Shown here: piece after piece, positions 24,643-33,430 of the stretch
Layout: every line of letters begins with the position of its first letter
How positions within the stretch are numbered: the first letter of the stretch is position 1
DNA from: Sva-07 sp942492715
Lineage (GTDB): Bacteria; Actinomycetota; Acidimicrobiia; Acidimicrobiales; Ilumatobacteraceae
Direction of reading: 5' to 3'
Assembly: GCA_942492715.1 (NCBI GenBank)
Contig: CALOFW010000005.1
Span: 124,001-188,000, forward strand
DNA length: 64,000 nt
The notes under the pieces: model-generated
Told to the model about the DNA's origin: nothing
The model's input: the letters and a program-made list of their open reading frames with translations, nothing else
The model's database searches: none
Position numbers and translations under genes: made by a program

Positions 24643-25754
24643 CCCACGCCGACCAGGGAGTGATCGGAGTTGTTCAACGCGACCGGGCCGTCGGCGGTGG
24701 CGACGACGATGTCCTCGAGCCGCATGCCCCACTTGCCCGGGACGTAGATGCCGGGCTCGACGCTGTAGGCGTGACCGGCCTCCAGCGGCAGGGTGTTGCC
24801 CTCGACGATGTAGGGGTCCTCGTGCTCCTCCATCCCGATGCCGTGACCGGTGCGGTGGATGAAGAAGTCGCCGTAGCCGGCGTCGTCGATCACCCGACGC
24901 GTCGCCCGGTCGATCTCCTCGCACGGCGTCCCGACCGTCCCAGCCTCGACCCCGACGCGCTGGGCCTCGTGCAACACGGCGTAGGCCTCCGCCACCTCGG
25001 CGATCGGCTCACCGGTGAAGACGCAGCGCGTGGTGTCGGAGCAGTAGCCGTTCATCGTGCCGCCGAAGTCGCACAGGACGATCTCGTGCTCGCGGATCAC
25101 ACGCGATCCGGCGTGATGGTGCGGGCTCGCCGCGTTCTCGCCGGCGGCGACGATCGCGAAGTTGACCTTGTCGTGGCCCTCCTCGAGGATCCGCCGGCCG
25201 AGATGTGCCGAGACCTCCGCCTCGGTGCGCCCGACGAGCGGGATCTCGCCGCGCTGCAGTTCGCCGGCGATGCGGTCGACGGCCGCCCCGGCCGCTGCGA
25301 GCGCGTCGATCTCCGCCTGATCCTTCGACATCCGCAGCGGACCGACCACGTCGACCGCCCGGGTGTACTCGGCGCCGGGCAGCTGCGGGAGCAGCTCGAC
25401 GAGGAACCGCGCCCACATCTGGTCGCCGACGGCAACGCGGCCGGAGCCGGCAGCGAGGCCGGCGACGATCGCCGTCGGGTCCTGTGTCTCACCCCAGGGC
25501 AGGAGGTCGAACACGCCGGGCACCTGACGTACCCGCGGGGCCTCGAGCGCCGGGATCACCATCGTGGCACCGGCGTCGCGGGGCACGACGAGCATGGTCA
25601 GCCGTTCGAGCGGCATCGCCGTGTACCCGGTGAGGTACGGCAGGTCGTGGCCCACCGACAGCAGCAGCGTGTCGATGTCGGACACGGCCATCGCGGCGCG
25701 CACCTTGGCCAGACGGGCGAGGTACACCGACGAATCGGATTCGGGGGTCGTCAT
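24639..25754 (-). CDS. M24-family metallopeptidase (Xaa-Pro aminopeptidase-like)
   Basis: 371 residues. A creatinase-type N-terminal domain is followed by the pita-bread catalytic domain. Dinuclear metal ligands are visible: two aspartates in LCDFGGTMNGYCSDTTR, His in HRTGHGIGMEEHE, Glu in YSVEPGIYV and Glu in RLEDIVVAT. It should remove N-terminal residues preceding proline from peptides in the cytoplasm. Its TGA overlaps the ATG of the downstream secreted protein. ATG 25754 is divergent from the mycoredoxin gene. Confidence 0.92.
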   Translation of the reverse strand: MTTPESDSSVYLARLAKVRAAMAVSDIDTLLLSVGHDLPYLTGYTAMPLERLTMLVVPRDAGATMVIPALEAPRVRQVPGVFDLLPWGETQDPTAIVAGLAAGSGRVAVGDQMWARFLVELLPQLPGAEYTRAVDVVGPLRMSKDQAEIDALAAAGAAVDRIAGELQRGEIPLVGRTEAEVSAHLGRRILEEGHDKVNFAIVAAGENAASPHHHAGSRVIREHEIVLCDFGGTMNGYCSDTTRCVFTGEPIAEVAEAYAVLHEAQRVGVEAGTVGTPCEEIDRATRRVIDDAGYGDFFIHRTGHGIGMEEHEDPYIVEGNTLPLEAGHAYSVEPGIYVPGKWGMRLEDIVVATADGPVALNNSDHSLVGVG

Positions 25755-25853
25755 CGTTCCAGTCTGCCAGCCGCTACCCGCGACGTCGCCGTGAGCCCCG
25801 CGCGTGTGGAGACCAACGGGGAATACATCCGCGCCCGCATCGTTGCACCGGGC

Positions 25854-26195
25854 ATGCCCGAGCAGCCTGCGGAAATCGTCAGCCGGATCGATCTCTACTG
25901 GAGGCCCGGTTGCGGATTCTGCTCGATGCTGCAGCGCAAACTCGACAAGCTCGGCATCGAACGTGTCGAACACAACATCTGGGACAGCGCCGACGACGCA
26001 GCGATCGTGCGACAGCACGCGAACGGCAACGAGACGGTTCCCACGGTCGTGATCGGCGGCACCGGGTTCGTCAACCCGTCGGCGGGCGAGCTCATCGCAT
26101 TCCTCACCGAACGCCACCCCGAGTTGCTCCCCGACGGGTTCGAGCCGCCGCAGCCGAATGCGGCGAGCCGTCTCGCGAACCGCGTGTTCGGGTGA
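25854..26195 (+). CDS. Mycoredoxin-like glutaredoxin
   Basis: 113 residues. Thioredoxin fold with the active site WRPGCGFCSML (CGFC), then GNETVPTVVIGGTGFVNPSAGEL, the cis-Pro and TNPSA-like segment characteristic of actinobacterial mycoredoxins. It would reduce mixed disulfides between proteins and mycothiol. CGFC rather than the CGYC of mycobacterial Mrx1 is a conservative change. ATG 25854 gives the usual domain length plus a 25-residue C-terminal tail; a GTG at 25806 would add 16 residues. Fits with mca at the left edge. Confidence 0.82.
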   Translation: MPEQPAEIVSRIDLYWRPGCGFCSMLQRKLDKLGIERVEHNIWDSADDAAIVRQHANGNETVPTVVIGGTGFVNPSAGELIAFLTERHPELLPDGFEPPQPNAASRLANRVFG

Positions 26196-26222
26196 CCCGT
26201 AGCGTGGCGGCCCCACGACGGG

Positions 26223-26228
26223 TACTGT
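26223..26228 (+). promoter_or_regulatory. Predicted -10 element TACTGT
   Basis: TACTGT ends 7 nt before ATG 26236 and would drive cbs-metB-otsA. Confidence 0.5.
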
Positions 26229-26235
26229 CGACCAC

Positions 26236-27657
26236 ATGAGCGATCCACGTCTCGTCGGGACCGAGATCGTCGACTCGGTGATCGACACCATCGGCAACAC
26301 GCCCTTGATCCGCCTGAAGCGGCTGAGCGAACTCGAGGACATCGAGTGCGTGTTCGCCATGAAGAACGAGAGCACCAACCCCGGCGGCTCGGCCAAGGAC
26401 CGGCCGGCCCTCGAGATGATCCTCGCGGCCGAGCGTGAGGGAGTGCTGAAGCCCGGCGGCACGATCGTCGAGCCCACCAGCGGGAACACCGGCGTCGGTC
26501 TCGCCATCGTGGCCGCGCAACGTGGCTACGACTGCGTGTTCGTGATGACCGACAAGGTCGCACCCGAGAAGATCTCCCTGCTCAAGGCGTACGGCGCCGA
26601 GGTCGTCGTGTGCCCGGTGGCCGTCGAGCCCGACGACCCACAGAGCTACTACAGCGTCGCCGAACGTCTCACCAACGAGTTGGGCGCGTTCCGCCCCAAC
26701 CAGTACCAGAACCCGCACAACCCGGTGGCGCACGAGAAGACCACCGGCCCGGAGATCTGGCGCCAGACCGGCGGGCGGATCACCCATTTCATCGCCGGCG
26801 CCGGCACGTGCGGATCGATCACCGGCGTCGCCCGCTACCTCAAGTCGATGAACCCCGACATCAAGATCATCGCCGCCGATCCCGAGGGCTCGGTGTTCTC
26901 CGGAGGTTCCGGTCGCCCGTACCTGGTCGAGGGCGTCGGTGAGGACTTCTTCCCGGCCGCATGGGAGCCGGAACTGCTCGACGACATCATCCCGATCAGC
27001 GACGAGGAGAGCTTCCTCACCGCCCGCTACGTGTCCGAGCGTGAAGGCATCCTGATCGGTGGCTCGGGCGGCATGGCCGTTGCCGCCGCGATCAAGGTGG
27101 CCAAGGCCGCCGGGCCCGACGACATGGTCGTCGTGTTCAACCCCGACTCTGGACGCGGTTATCTGTCGCGGGTGTTCGACGATGCGTGGATGGCCAACTT
27201 CGGGTTCCTCCGCGAGTGCGAGCGGTGCGTCGGCGCGGTGCTCGACACCCGCAACGCGTCGATCGAGAACCTGCTCTACGTCAACCCGCACCAGCCGGTG
27301 TCCGACGCGATCGAGTTGATGCGCACCAACGGGGTCAGCCAGCTCCCTGTGTGCAAGAACACGCCGCCGTTCGCCGCAGCCGAGGTGTCGGGGTCGATCG
27401 ACGAACTCGAGCTGATGGAGGTCATCCACCGCGACCCCAGTGTGATGTCGACCCCGATCGAGAAGGTGATGGGTCCGAAGCTGCCGACGATCGGTGTCGG
27501 CCAGAAGGTCGAACTCGCCGTCGAGATGCTCGAGTCGGCACCCGCCCTGCTCGTGCTGTCGGGCGGCAGGCCGCTCAGCGTGCTCACCCGCACCGACGTG
27601 CTGTCGTACTTCACCGCGGTCGCCGAGGCCGCGCTGGAGGGCCGCGACGATGGGTGA
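26236..27657 (+). CDS. cbs: Cystathionine beta-synthase
   Basis: 473 residues. Condenses serine and homocysteine to cystathionine. The PLP fold type II domain (about 1-325) has the cofactor lysine in TNPGGSAKDRPA, the phosphate-side PTSGNTGVG, and GAGTCGSITGVARYL. The C-terminal ~130 residues form two CBS motifs (ENLLYVNPHQPVSDAIELM and PIEKVMGPKLPTIGVGQKVE) that may bind adenosyl ligands. The haem-binding N-terminus of animal enzymes is absent. The gene overlaps metB by 8 nt. Confidence 0.95.
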   Translation: MSDPRLVGTEIVDSVIDTIGNTPLIRLKRLSELEDIECVFAMKNESTNPGGSAKDRPALEMILAAEREGVLKPGGTIVEPTSGNTGVGLAIVAAQRGYDCVFVMTDKVAPEKISLLKAYGAEVVVCPVAVEPDDPQSYYSVAERLTNELGAFRPNQYQNPHNPVAHEKTTGPEIWRQTGGRITHFIAGAGTCGSITGVARYLKSMNPDIKIIAADPEGSVFSGGSGRPYLVEGVGEDFFPAAWEPELLDDIIPISDEESFLTARYVSEREGILIGGSGGMAVAAAIKVAKAAGPDDMVVVFNPDSGRGYLSRVFDDAWMANFGFLRECERCVGAVLDTRNASIENLLYVNPHQPVSDAIELMRTNGVSQLPVCKNTPPFAAAEVSGSIDELELMEVIHRDPSVMSTPIEKVMGPKLPTIGVGQKVELAVEMLESAPALLVLSGGRPLSVLTRTDVLSYFTAVAEAALEGRDDG

Positions 27658-28813
27658 TGTCGAGGCGTCGAGCCGCCATTCGTTCTCCACCCGGGCGATC
27701 CACGCCGGCCAGGATCCCGAGCCGACCACGGGAGCGGTCGTCACGCCGATCTCGCTGTCGACCACCTTCGCCCAGGACGGCGTGGGCAACCACAAGGGCT
27801 TCGAGTACTCCCGGTCGGGCAACCCGACACGTTCGGCACTCGAAGCGCAGGTCGCTTCCCTCGAGGAAGCCGCTCATGGGCTCGCGTTCGCGAGCGGGCT
27901 GGCGGCCGAGGACAACATCCTGCGGCTGTTGCGACCCGGCCAGCGCATCCTGCTCGGCAACGACGCCTACGGCGGCACCTTCCGCCTGATCTCGAAGGTG
28001 TGGAGCCCCCTCGGCTTCCCGTGGACCGCGGTCGACCTCACCGACCTCGATGCGCTTCGTGCGAACTGGCCCGACGACGTCGGCCTGGTGTGGCTCGAGA
28101 CACCGACCAACCCGCTGCTCACCTGCTTCGACATCGAAGCGATCGCCGACATCGCTCGCGCCCGCGGGGCGCTGGTGGTCGTCGACAACACCTTCGCCAC
28201 GCCGTATCTCCAACAGCCGCTCACGCTCGGTGCCCACGTCGTGGTGCACTCGGCCACGAAGTACCTCGGGGGCCACAGCGACGTCGTCGGCGGGTTCGTG
28301 GCGGTCGACGACGACGAGCTCGCCGACCGGCTTCGCTTCACACAGAACGCGGCGGGGGCGATCCCCGCGCCGTTCGACTGCTACCTCGTGCTGCGCGGCG
28401 TGAAGACGCTTGCGGTGCGGATGGACCGTCACTGCGAGAACGCCCGCGCCGTCGTCGACCTGCTGGCGGGTCACCCGGCCGTCGACCGCGTGCTCTACCC
28501 GCAACTCCCCGATCACCCCGGCCACGCGGCGGCGGCCAAGCAGATGAGCGACTTCGGCGGCATGGTTTCGTTCACGCTCGCAGCGGGCAGGGATGCTGCG
28601 ATGAACGTGGCTGCATCCACCGAGATCTTCACGCTGGCCGAGTCGCTGGGCGCGGTCGAGAGCCTCATCGAGCATCCCGGGGCCATGACCCACGCGTCGG
28701 CCGCAGGATCGCCGCTCGAGGTTCCCGACAACCTGGTCCGCCTCTCGGTGGGCATCGAGGACGCCGCCGACCTGGTGGCCGACCTCGAGCAGGCCCTCGA
28801 ACGCGTGAGGTGA
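27650..28813 (+). CDS. metB: Cystathionine gamma-synthase/gamma-lyase (Cys/Met PLP family)
   Basis: 387 residues. The PLP lysine lies in VVHSATKYLGGHSDVVGG, and the N-terminal signature EYSRSGNPTRSALE is typical. MetB (synthase) and gamma-lyase cannot be separated by sequence alone; the overlap with cbs suggests reverse transsulfuration (homocysteine to cysteine through cystathionine), which would make it a gamma-lyase in practice. ATG 27650 overlaps the cbs stop; otsA follows after 4 nt. Confidence 0.92.
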   Translation: MGDVEASSRHSFSTRAIHAGQDPEPTTGAVVTPISLSTTFAQDGVGNHKGFEYSRSGNPTRSALEAQVASLEEAAHGLAFASGLAAEDNILRLLRPGQRILLGNDAYGGTFRLISKVWSPLGFPWTAVDLTDLDALRANWPDDVGLVWLETPTNPLLTCFDIEAIADIARARGALVVVDNTFATPYLQQPLTLGAHVVVHSATKYLGGHSDVVGGFVAVDDDELADRLRFTQNAAGAIPAPFDCYLVLRGVKTLAVRMDRHCENARAVVDLLAGHPAVDRVLYPQLPDHPGHAAAAKQMSDFGGMVSFTLAAGRDAAMNVAASTEIFTLAESLGAVESLIEHPGAMTHASAAGSPLEVPDNLVRLSVGIEDAADLVADLEQALERVR

Positions 28814-28817
28814 TGCG

Positions 28818-30227
28818 ATGAACCCCGCACCGATCACTCGACCGATCGTGGTCGCGGCCAACCGCCTCCCCGTGATGCGCACCGACGAGGGCTGGGCACC
28901 GAGCCCCGGCGGCCTGGTGCGGGCGCTGCTGCCGATGCTGCGCGACACCGGCGGTACCTGGGTCGGCTGGACCGGCAACCCCGACGACGAGGCCGAGCCG
29001 TTCGCCGTCGAAGGTGTCGAACTCCATCCCGTGCCGATCAGCGAGGCAGAGATCGAGCTCTACTACGAGGGGTTCTCCAACGACGGCCTCTGGCCGCTGT
29101 ACCACGATGCCCTGCGAGAGTCGACGTACTCCGCCGAGCAGTGGGATGCCTACGTCGCGGTCAACGAGCGGTTCGCCGCCACGCTGGCAGAGATCTCGCC
29201 ACACGACGCGATGGTGTGGATCCACGACTACCAGCTCCAGCTGGTGCCCAAGATGTTGCGCGAACTGCGCACCGATGTGACCATCGGGTTCTTCCTGCAC
29301 ATCCCGTTCCCGCCGTACGAGCTGTTCTCCCGACTGCCGTGGCGCACCGAGATCGTCGAAGGCATGCTCGGCTGCGACCTGCTGGGTTTCCAGCGCCCGA
29401 TGGGCACCACGAACTTCATCACCGCCGCGCAGCAACTCCTGCACGTCGATGCCCATGACAACGTGATCGAGAACCCCGATCACCGCACACGAGTCGGCGC
29501 GTTCCCGATCTCGATCGACGTCGCTGACGTCGAGGCGATGGCGGCGGGGCGAGCGACCCGTCAGCGCATGAGCCAGATACGCGCCCGCCTCGGCGACCCC
29601 GAGGTGATCCTGCTCGGCGTCGACCGGCTCGACTACACCAAGGGCATCGGGTTGCGGCTCAAGGCCTTCGCGGCGTTGCTCGAGTCCGGGCAACTCGATC
29701 CCGAGCGCCACGTGATGGTGCAGGTGGCAACGCCCACCCGCGAGGCCGTCGAGCACTACCAGGACGAGCGGCACCAGATCGAGCGACTGGTGGGCGAGAT
29801 CAACGGTCGCTACAGCCGTATCGGACTGCCCGTGATCCACTACCTGTACCAGTCGCTGCCGTTCGACGAGCTGATCGCCCTGTACCGCGCCGGCGACGTC
29901 ATGCTGGTCACCCCGTTCCGGGACGGGATGAACCTCGTCGCCAAGGAGTACGCCGCTGCGCACATCGACGGCGATGGTGTGCTGGTGCTCTCGGAGTTCG
30001 CCGGCGCTGCCGACGAACTGACCGATGCGGTGCTCGTCAACCCTCACGACGACGAGGCACTGCAGCAGGCGATCATCACCGCGGTCGAGATGCACCGCCA
30101 CGAGCGACGCGAGCGGATGGAAGGGCTGCGCAACCAGATCCGCAAGAGCGACGTGCAGGGCTGGGCCGACAGGTTCCTCGGTGTGATGGTCGCTTCTGCC
30201 GACGCCCGCGACGCCGCCACCGACTGA
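28818..30227 (+). CDS. otsA: Trehalose-6-phosphate synthase
   Basis: 469 residues, glycosyltransferase family 20. Makes trehalose-6-phosphate from a nucleotide-glucose donor and glucose-6-phosphate. Motifs: VVAANRLPV and PGGLVRAL at the N-terminus, WIHDYQLQLVP, LGVDRLDYTKGI, and TPFRDGMNLVAKEY near the donor site. Very close spacing to metB implies co-transcription with the sulfur genes, an unusual grouping. No otsB phosphatase follows. Confidence 0.94.
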   Translation: MNPAPITRPIVVAANRLPVMRTDEGWAPSPGGLVRALLPMLRDTGGTWVGWTGNPDDEAEPFAVEGVELHPVPISEAEIELYYEGFSNDGLWPLYHDALRESTYSAEQWDAYVAVNERFAATLAEISPHDAMVWIHDYQLQLVPKMLRELRTDVTIGFFLHIPFPPYELFSRLPWRTEIVEGMLGCDLLGFQRPMGTTNFITAAQQLLHVDAHDNVIENPDHRTRVGAFPISIDVADVEAMAAGRATRQRMSQIRARLGDPEVILLGVDRLDYTKGIGLRLKAFAALLESGQLDPERHVMVQVATPTREAVEHYQDERHQIERLVGEINGRYSRIGLPVIHYLYQSLPFDELIALYRAGDVMLVTPFRDGMNLVAKEYAAAHIDGDGVLVLSEFAGAADELTDAVLVNPHDDEALQQAIITAVEMHRHERRERMEGLRNQIRKSDVQGWADRFLGVMVASADARDAATD

Positions 30228-30312
30228 CCCCGTCATGACCGTCCACGACGATCCTGCCGTGCCGGCCCTGCTCGTCGCGATCACCTGAGTCGCGGCGGCA
30301 TCTCCCGAACCG

Positions 30313-31023
30313 TCAGAAGAGCGACGACTGGCCGGCGGGCGGGGTGCGGTGGATCGCTGTCCACGGGACGTAGTGCTCCATGAACACCCACGTGCGACGG
30401 TGGATCGCCGACGGCCCGTAGCCGAGCAGCGCCGCCTTGTGCACCGGGCACGGGTACCCCTTGTTGGTGTCGAACGACCAGTTCGGGTAGCTCTCGGCCT
30501 GCGTGCGCATCTGCCGGTCGCGTACCACCTTGGCGAGGATGCTCGCCGTGGCGACACTGAGGCAGCGGAGATCGGCCTTCACCGCGAGTTCCACGTGCGG
30601 TACCGACGGCGACACGAAGTCCCACTTGCCGTCGGTGACGGCGACGTCCGGTTGCACTCCGAGCCCTTCGATCGCCCGCCGCGCCGCCAGCTTCTGGGCG
30701 GCGGACATGCCGAGGTGGTCGCACTCCTCGTGGCTCACCGAGCCGACCGACCAGGCGACGCACCAGTCGGTGAGCTTGTCGAACAGGGCCTCGCGTTCTC
30801 GCTCGTTCAGCAGCTTCGAATCGCGCACGCCGTTGACCCGCGTGTCGCGTGGCAGGATCGCCGCCCCGACCGATAGTGGGCCTGCCCACGCCCCGCGGCC
30901 GACCTCGTCGATGCCGACCACCACGTCATGGCCCCGCGCCCACATCTCCTGCTCGATCGCGCGCGTCGGCGCCCGCTTCTTCGACTGCTTCGGTCGCTTC
31001 GGGCGTGCCGTCGACGAACTCAC
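30313..31023 (-). CDS. rnhB: Ribonuclease HII
   Basis: 236 residues from GTG 31023. Cleaves the RNA strand of RNA-DNA hybrids, including single ribonucleotides in DNA. Catalytic residues: Asp and Glu in VVGIDEVGRGAWAGP, Asp in VAVTDGKWD, and Asp in LAKVVRDRQMR. The N-terminus carries a basic KRPKQSKKRAP extension. GTG 31023 is preferred because GGTGA lies 7 nt before it and just after the upstream gene's stop; GTG 31059 would add 12 residues and overlap that gene by 29 nt. Confidence 0.94.
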   Translation of the reverse strand: MSSSTARPKRPKQSKKRAPTRAIEQEMWARGHDVVVGIDEVGRGAWAGPLSVGAAILPRDTRVNGVRDSKLLNEREREALFDKLTDWCVAWSVGSVSHEECDHLGMSAAQKLAARRAIEGLGVQPDVAVTDGKWDFVSPSVPHVELAVKADLRCLSVATASILAKVVRDRQMRTQAESYPNWSFDTNKGYPCPVHKAALLGYGPSAIHRRTWVFMEHYVPWTAIHRTPPAGQSSLF

Positions 31024-31030
31024 GTCGGGA

Positions 31031-32302
31031 TCACCCGGGACCGAGGTCGATGCTGACACCGATGCGGGTGGGCTGCGGCGGCGCCGCCCAGAGCGCCTCG
31101 CCCGACGCCGCCTCGGTGGCCCAGTCGGGATCGATGCCCGGTGCCGTCAGGCGCTGTGGTTCGCCCTGCTGTTCCCACAACACCGCCGGACGCTCACCGT
31201 GCCACCGGACCGCGAACGACACCGTCGAGCGGGGGCCGGTCGGGATGCCGTGGACCTCGAAGTTGGCGCCGAGCCAGCGCCGAGGGATCCCCGCCGTGAG
31301 GAGCCGGCCACCGTCGGCGATCCGCCGTTCGATCCGACTCACGAACCGGCCGACCGACGGTCCGCGCCGCACGTCGGAGAACGACCCCGCCCGGCCGTCG
31401 GCATCGGGAGCGACACGACCGTCGGCGATTCGACGGGCACGGAGTCGCGCGATGTCACCGGCGGCCCGCTCGTCGTCGGCGGCCAGCGCCAACCGCTCGC
31501 ACGCAGCAAGGGCGACATCCACCTCGGGATCGTCGAGACGAGCGATCGCCGCGATCGGCTCGACGATCTCGGGCATCCATGCGTCGGCGTCGTCGCCCAG
31601 CCGCGCCAACTCGGCGACGTCGAGCAGGAACCCGATCGGGTCGTCCGGGGCGATCGGGCCCTGGAGGAGCAGATCGCATCGGGCAGCGGTCAATGCGTCG
31701 TCGAGGCCGGCGTCGGGCAACACCACCCGACTCGCCCGATGCACCACCGACAGCCACCCGCGTACGACGGCCATCGCCGGGGCCAGGGTGGGCAGCGCCC
31801 ACGCCCCGATGCGGTGCGGATCGTGCGGCACGGCGACACGGATCGACGAGCGGTGCCCCACCGGCAGCACGATCGAACCGGCAGGCAGGTCGAGCCCCTG
31901 GATCGGCACGTCGGCGGGCGGACGCTCGGTGAGCACCCGTGCACCGGCGAATGCGACGGCGAACGGCAACGGCGACTCGTTCTCGACCTCGATGACGGTG
32001 AGCCCACCGAGGTCGGGGACCGACCACACCCGTTGCACGGCATCGCCGTCGGGGACCCGGAGCCGGGTCTCGACCACCGGGGTGCCGTCGAGTCGTCGCT
32101 GCCGCAGGGCGGGTTCGTCGGCAGGCACGTGCCAGCGGTCCTCCGCTGCGACGTACCAGGACACGATCGCGTCCCTGGCGTCGTTGCCGTCGACGCTGAG
32201 CGACGTCACGTCACCCCACGGCGCGACGACGGCACGGCACGGCGCACCGGTGACCCCGACGATCAGCTCGGCGGTGGCGGCGTGCTGCTCGGTCGCGCTC
32301 AC
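31031..32302 (-). CDS. Uncharacterised protein between rnhB and gpsA
   Basis: 423 residues. I do not recognise a family. No signal peptide, no membrane helices; strands alternate with Asp/Arg-rich helices. The N-terminal half (VWSVPDLGGLTVIEVENESP, then LTERPPADVPIQGLDLPAG and VLPVGHRSSIRVAVPHD) reads like beta-sandwich sequence as found in carbohydrate-active enzymes, while residues 210-330 are helical. The GTG start at 32302 overlaps the gpsA stop (GTGA), so it is translationally coupled to a phospholipid-precursor gene and followed by rnhB. Possibly lineage-specific. Confidence 0.8.
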   Translation of the reverse strand: MSATEQHAATAELIVGVTGAPCRAVVAPWGDVTSLSVDGNDARDAIVSWYVAAEDRWHVPADEPALRQRRLDGTPVVETRLRVPDGDAVQRVWSVPDLGGLTVIEVENESPLPFAVAFAGARVLTERPPADVPIQGLDLPAGSIVLPVGHRSSIRVAVPHDPHRIGAWALPTLAPAMAVVRGWLSVVHRASRVVLPDAGLDDALTAARCDLLLQGPIAPDDPIGFLLDVAELARLGDDADAWMPEIVEPIAAIARLDDPEVDVALAACERLALAADDERAAGDIARLRARRIADGRVAPDADGRAGSFSDVRRGPSVGRFVSRIERRIADGGRLLTAGIPRRWLGANFEVHGIPTGPRSTVSFAVRWHGERPAVLWEQQGEPQRLTAPGIDPDWATEAASGEALWAAPPQPTRIGVSIDLGPG

Positions 32303-33300
32303 GCCTCGAATTCGCCCTTGCGGCTGCGCTGCATGAGCGCCGCAAGTGCATCGGGGGCCGGACGGTGCTCGTGGCAGACGGCGACGACCTGCTCGGTGAT
32401 CGGCATCTCGACACCGTATCGGCGGGCGAGGTCGAGCACGCTCGGCGACGACTTCACCCCCTCGGCGACCGTGTTCGTGCCCGCGAGGATCTCCTCGATC
32501 GACTTGCCCGCCCCGAGCTGGAGGCCGACCGTGTTGTTGCGGCTCTGCTTCGAGGAGCAGGTGGCGATCAGGTCGCCCATGCCCGCCAGGCCGGCGAACG
32601 TGACGGGCTCGCCTCCCATCGCCACCCCGAGACGGGTCATCTCGGCGAGGCCCCGGGTGATCAGCGTGGCGCGGGTGTTGTCGCCGAACCCCATGCCCTC
32701 CGCCATTCCGGCAGCGATCGCGATGACGTTCTTGACGACGCCGGCGACCTCGCAGCCGATCACGTCGGCGTTGGTGTAGACCCGCAGGCTGGGCCGGCTG
32801 AAGATCCGCTGCAGTTCGCGGCCGATCGTGTCGTCGTTGATCGCGACGACACTGGCGGCGGGTTGACCGGCGAGGATCTCCTTGGCGAGGTTCGGACCGG
32901 TCAGCACGGCCACGGGATGTCCGGGCATCACGTCTGCGGTCACCTCGCTCATCCGCTTGAGCGTCGTGCGTTCGAGCCCCTTGGCAAGGCTGACGACGGG
33001 AACCCACGGCCGGATCCACGGCGCCGCCTCTTGCGCGACGTCGCGATACCCGTGCGACGGCACCGCCATCACGACGACATCGGCAGCGGAGACGGCATCG
33101 GCCAGGGAGTCGGTGGCGCGGAGTTCCTCGGGCAGGGCGAACGACGGCAGGTATTCCGGGTTGACCTTGGCCTCGTCGATCTGTGTTGCGAGCTCCGAAC
33201 GACGCGCCCACAGCACCGTGGGTGCGTTCTCTGCGGCGAGCGCAGCCACCGTGGTCCCCCACGACCCCGCACCGATCACCGCAACCTTGATTTCACTCAT
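32299..33300 (-). CDS. gpsA: NAD(P)-dependent glycerol-3-phosphate dehydrogenase
   Basis: 333 residues. Reduces dihydroxyacetone phosphate to glycerol-3-phosphate for membrane lipids. The Rossmann motif is VAVIGAGSWGTTVAAL; the catalytic region includes VSLAKGLE, LTGPNLAKEI, and the lysine in CEVAGVVKNVIAIAAG; GLAGMGDLIATCSS completes the family pattern. A Shine-Dalgarno-like GGGGGGAACGAG precedes ATG 33300. The gene starts a three-gene minus-strand group with the unknown gene and rnhB. Confidence 0.95.
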   Translation of the reverse strand: MSEIKVAVIGAGSWGTTVAALAAENAPTVLWARRSELATQIDEAKVNPEYLPSFALPEELRATDSLADAVSAADVVVMAVPSHGYRDVAQEAAPWIRPWVPVVSLAKGLERTTLKRMSEVTADVMPGHPVAVLTGPNLAKEILAGQPAASVVAINDDTIGRELQRIFSRPSLRVYTNADVIGCEVAGVVKNVIAIAAGMAEGMGFGDNTRATLITRGLAEMTRLGVAMGGEPVTFAGLAGMGDLIATCSSKQSRNNTVGLQLGAGKSIEEILAGTNTVAEGVKSSPSVLDLARRYGVEMPITEQVVAVCHEHRPAPDALAALMQRSRKGEFEA

Positions 33301-33416
33301 CTCGTTCCCCCCGAATGCTCCGCCGGTACGTGCCATCTCCGACGGCGTCACCCTACTTCGGGGCCTCGGGTCGGGCTCGGTCGCCACCGACAGGCCCGAT
33401 CGACGGCGCCCTCTCC

Positions 33417-33422
33417 TACAGT
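33417..33422 (+). promoter_or_regulatory. Predicted -10 element TACAGT
   Basis: TACAGT ends 8 nt before GTG 33431 of cofC. Confidence 0.45.
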
Positions 33423-33430
33423 GGCTACTC

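Noticed and set aside
30235..30288. 17-codon frame after otsA ending LLVAIT, vaguely like the start of a trehalose-phosphatase
   Set aside because: Too short to judge; the resemblance covers only a few residues and no further phosphatase motif follows.
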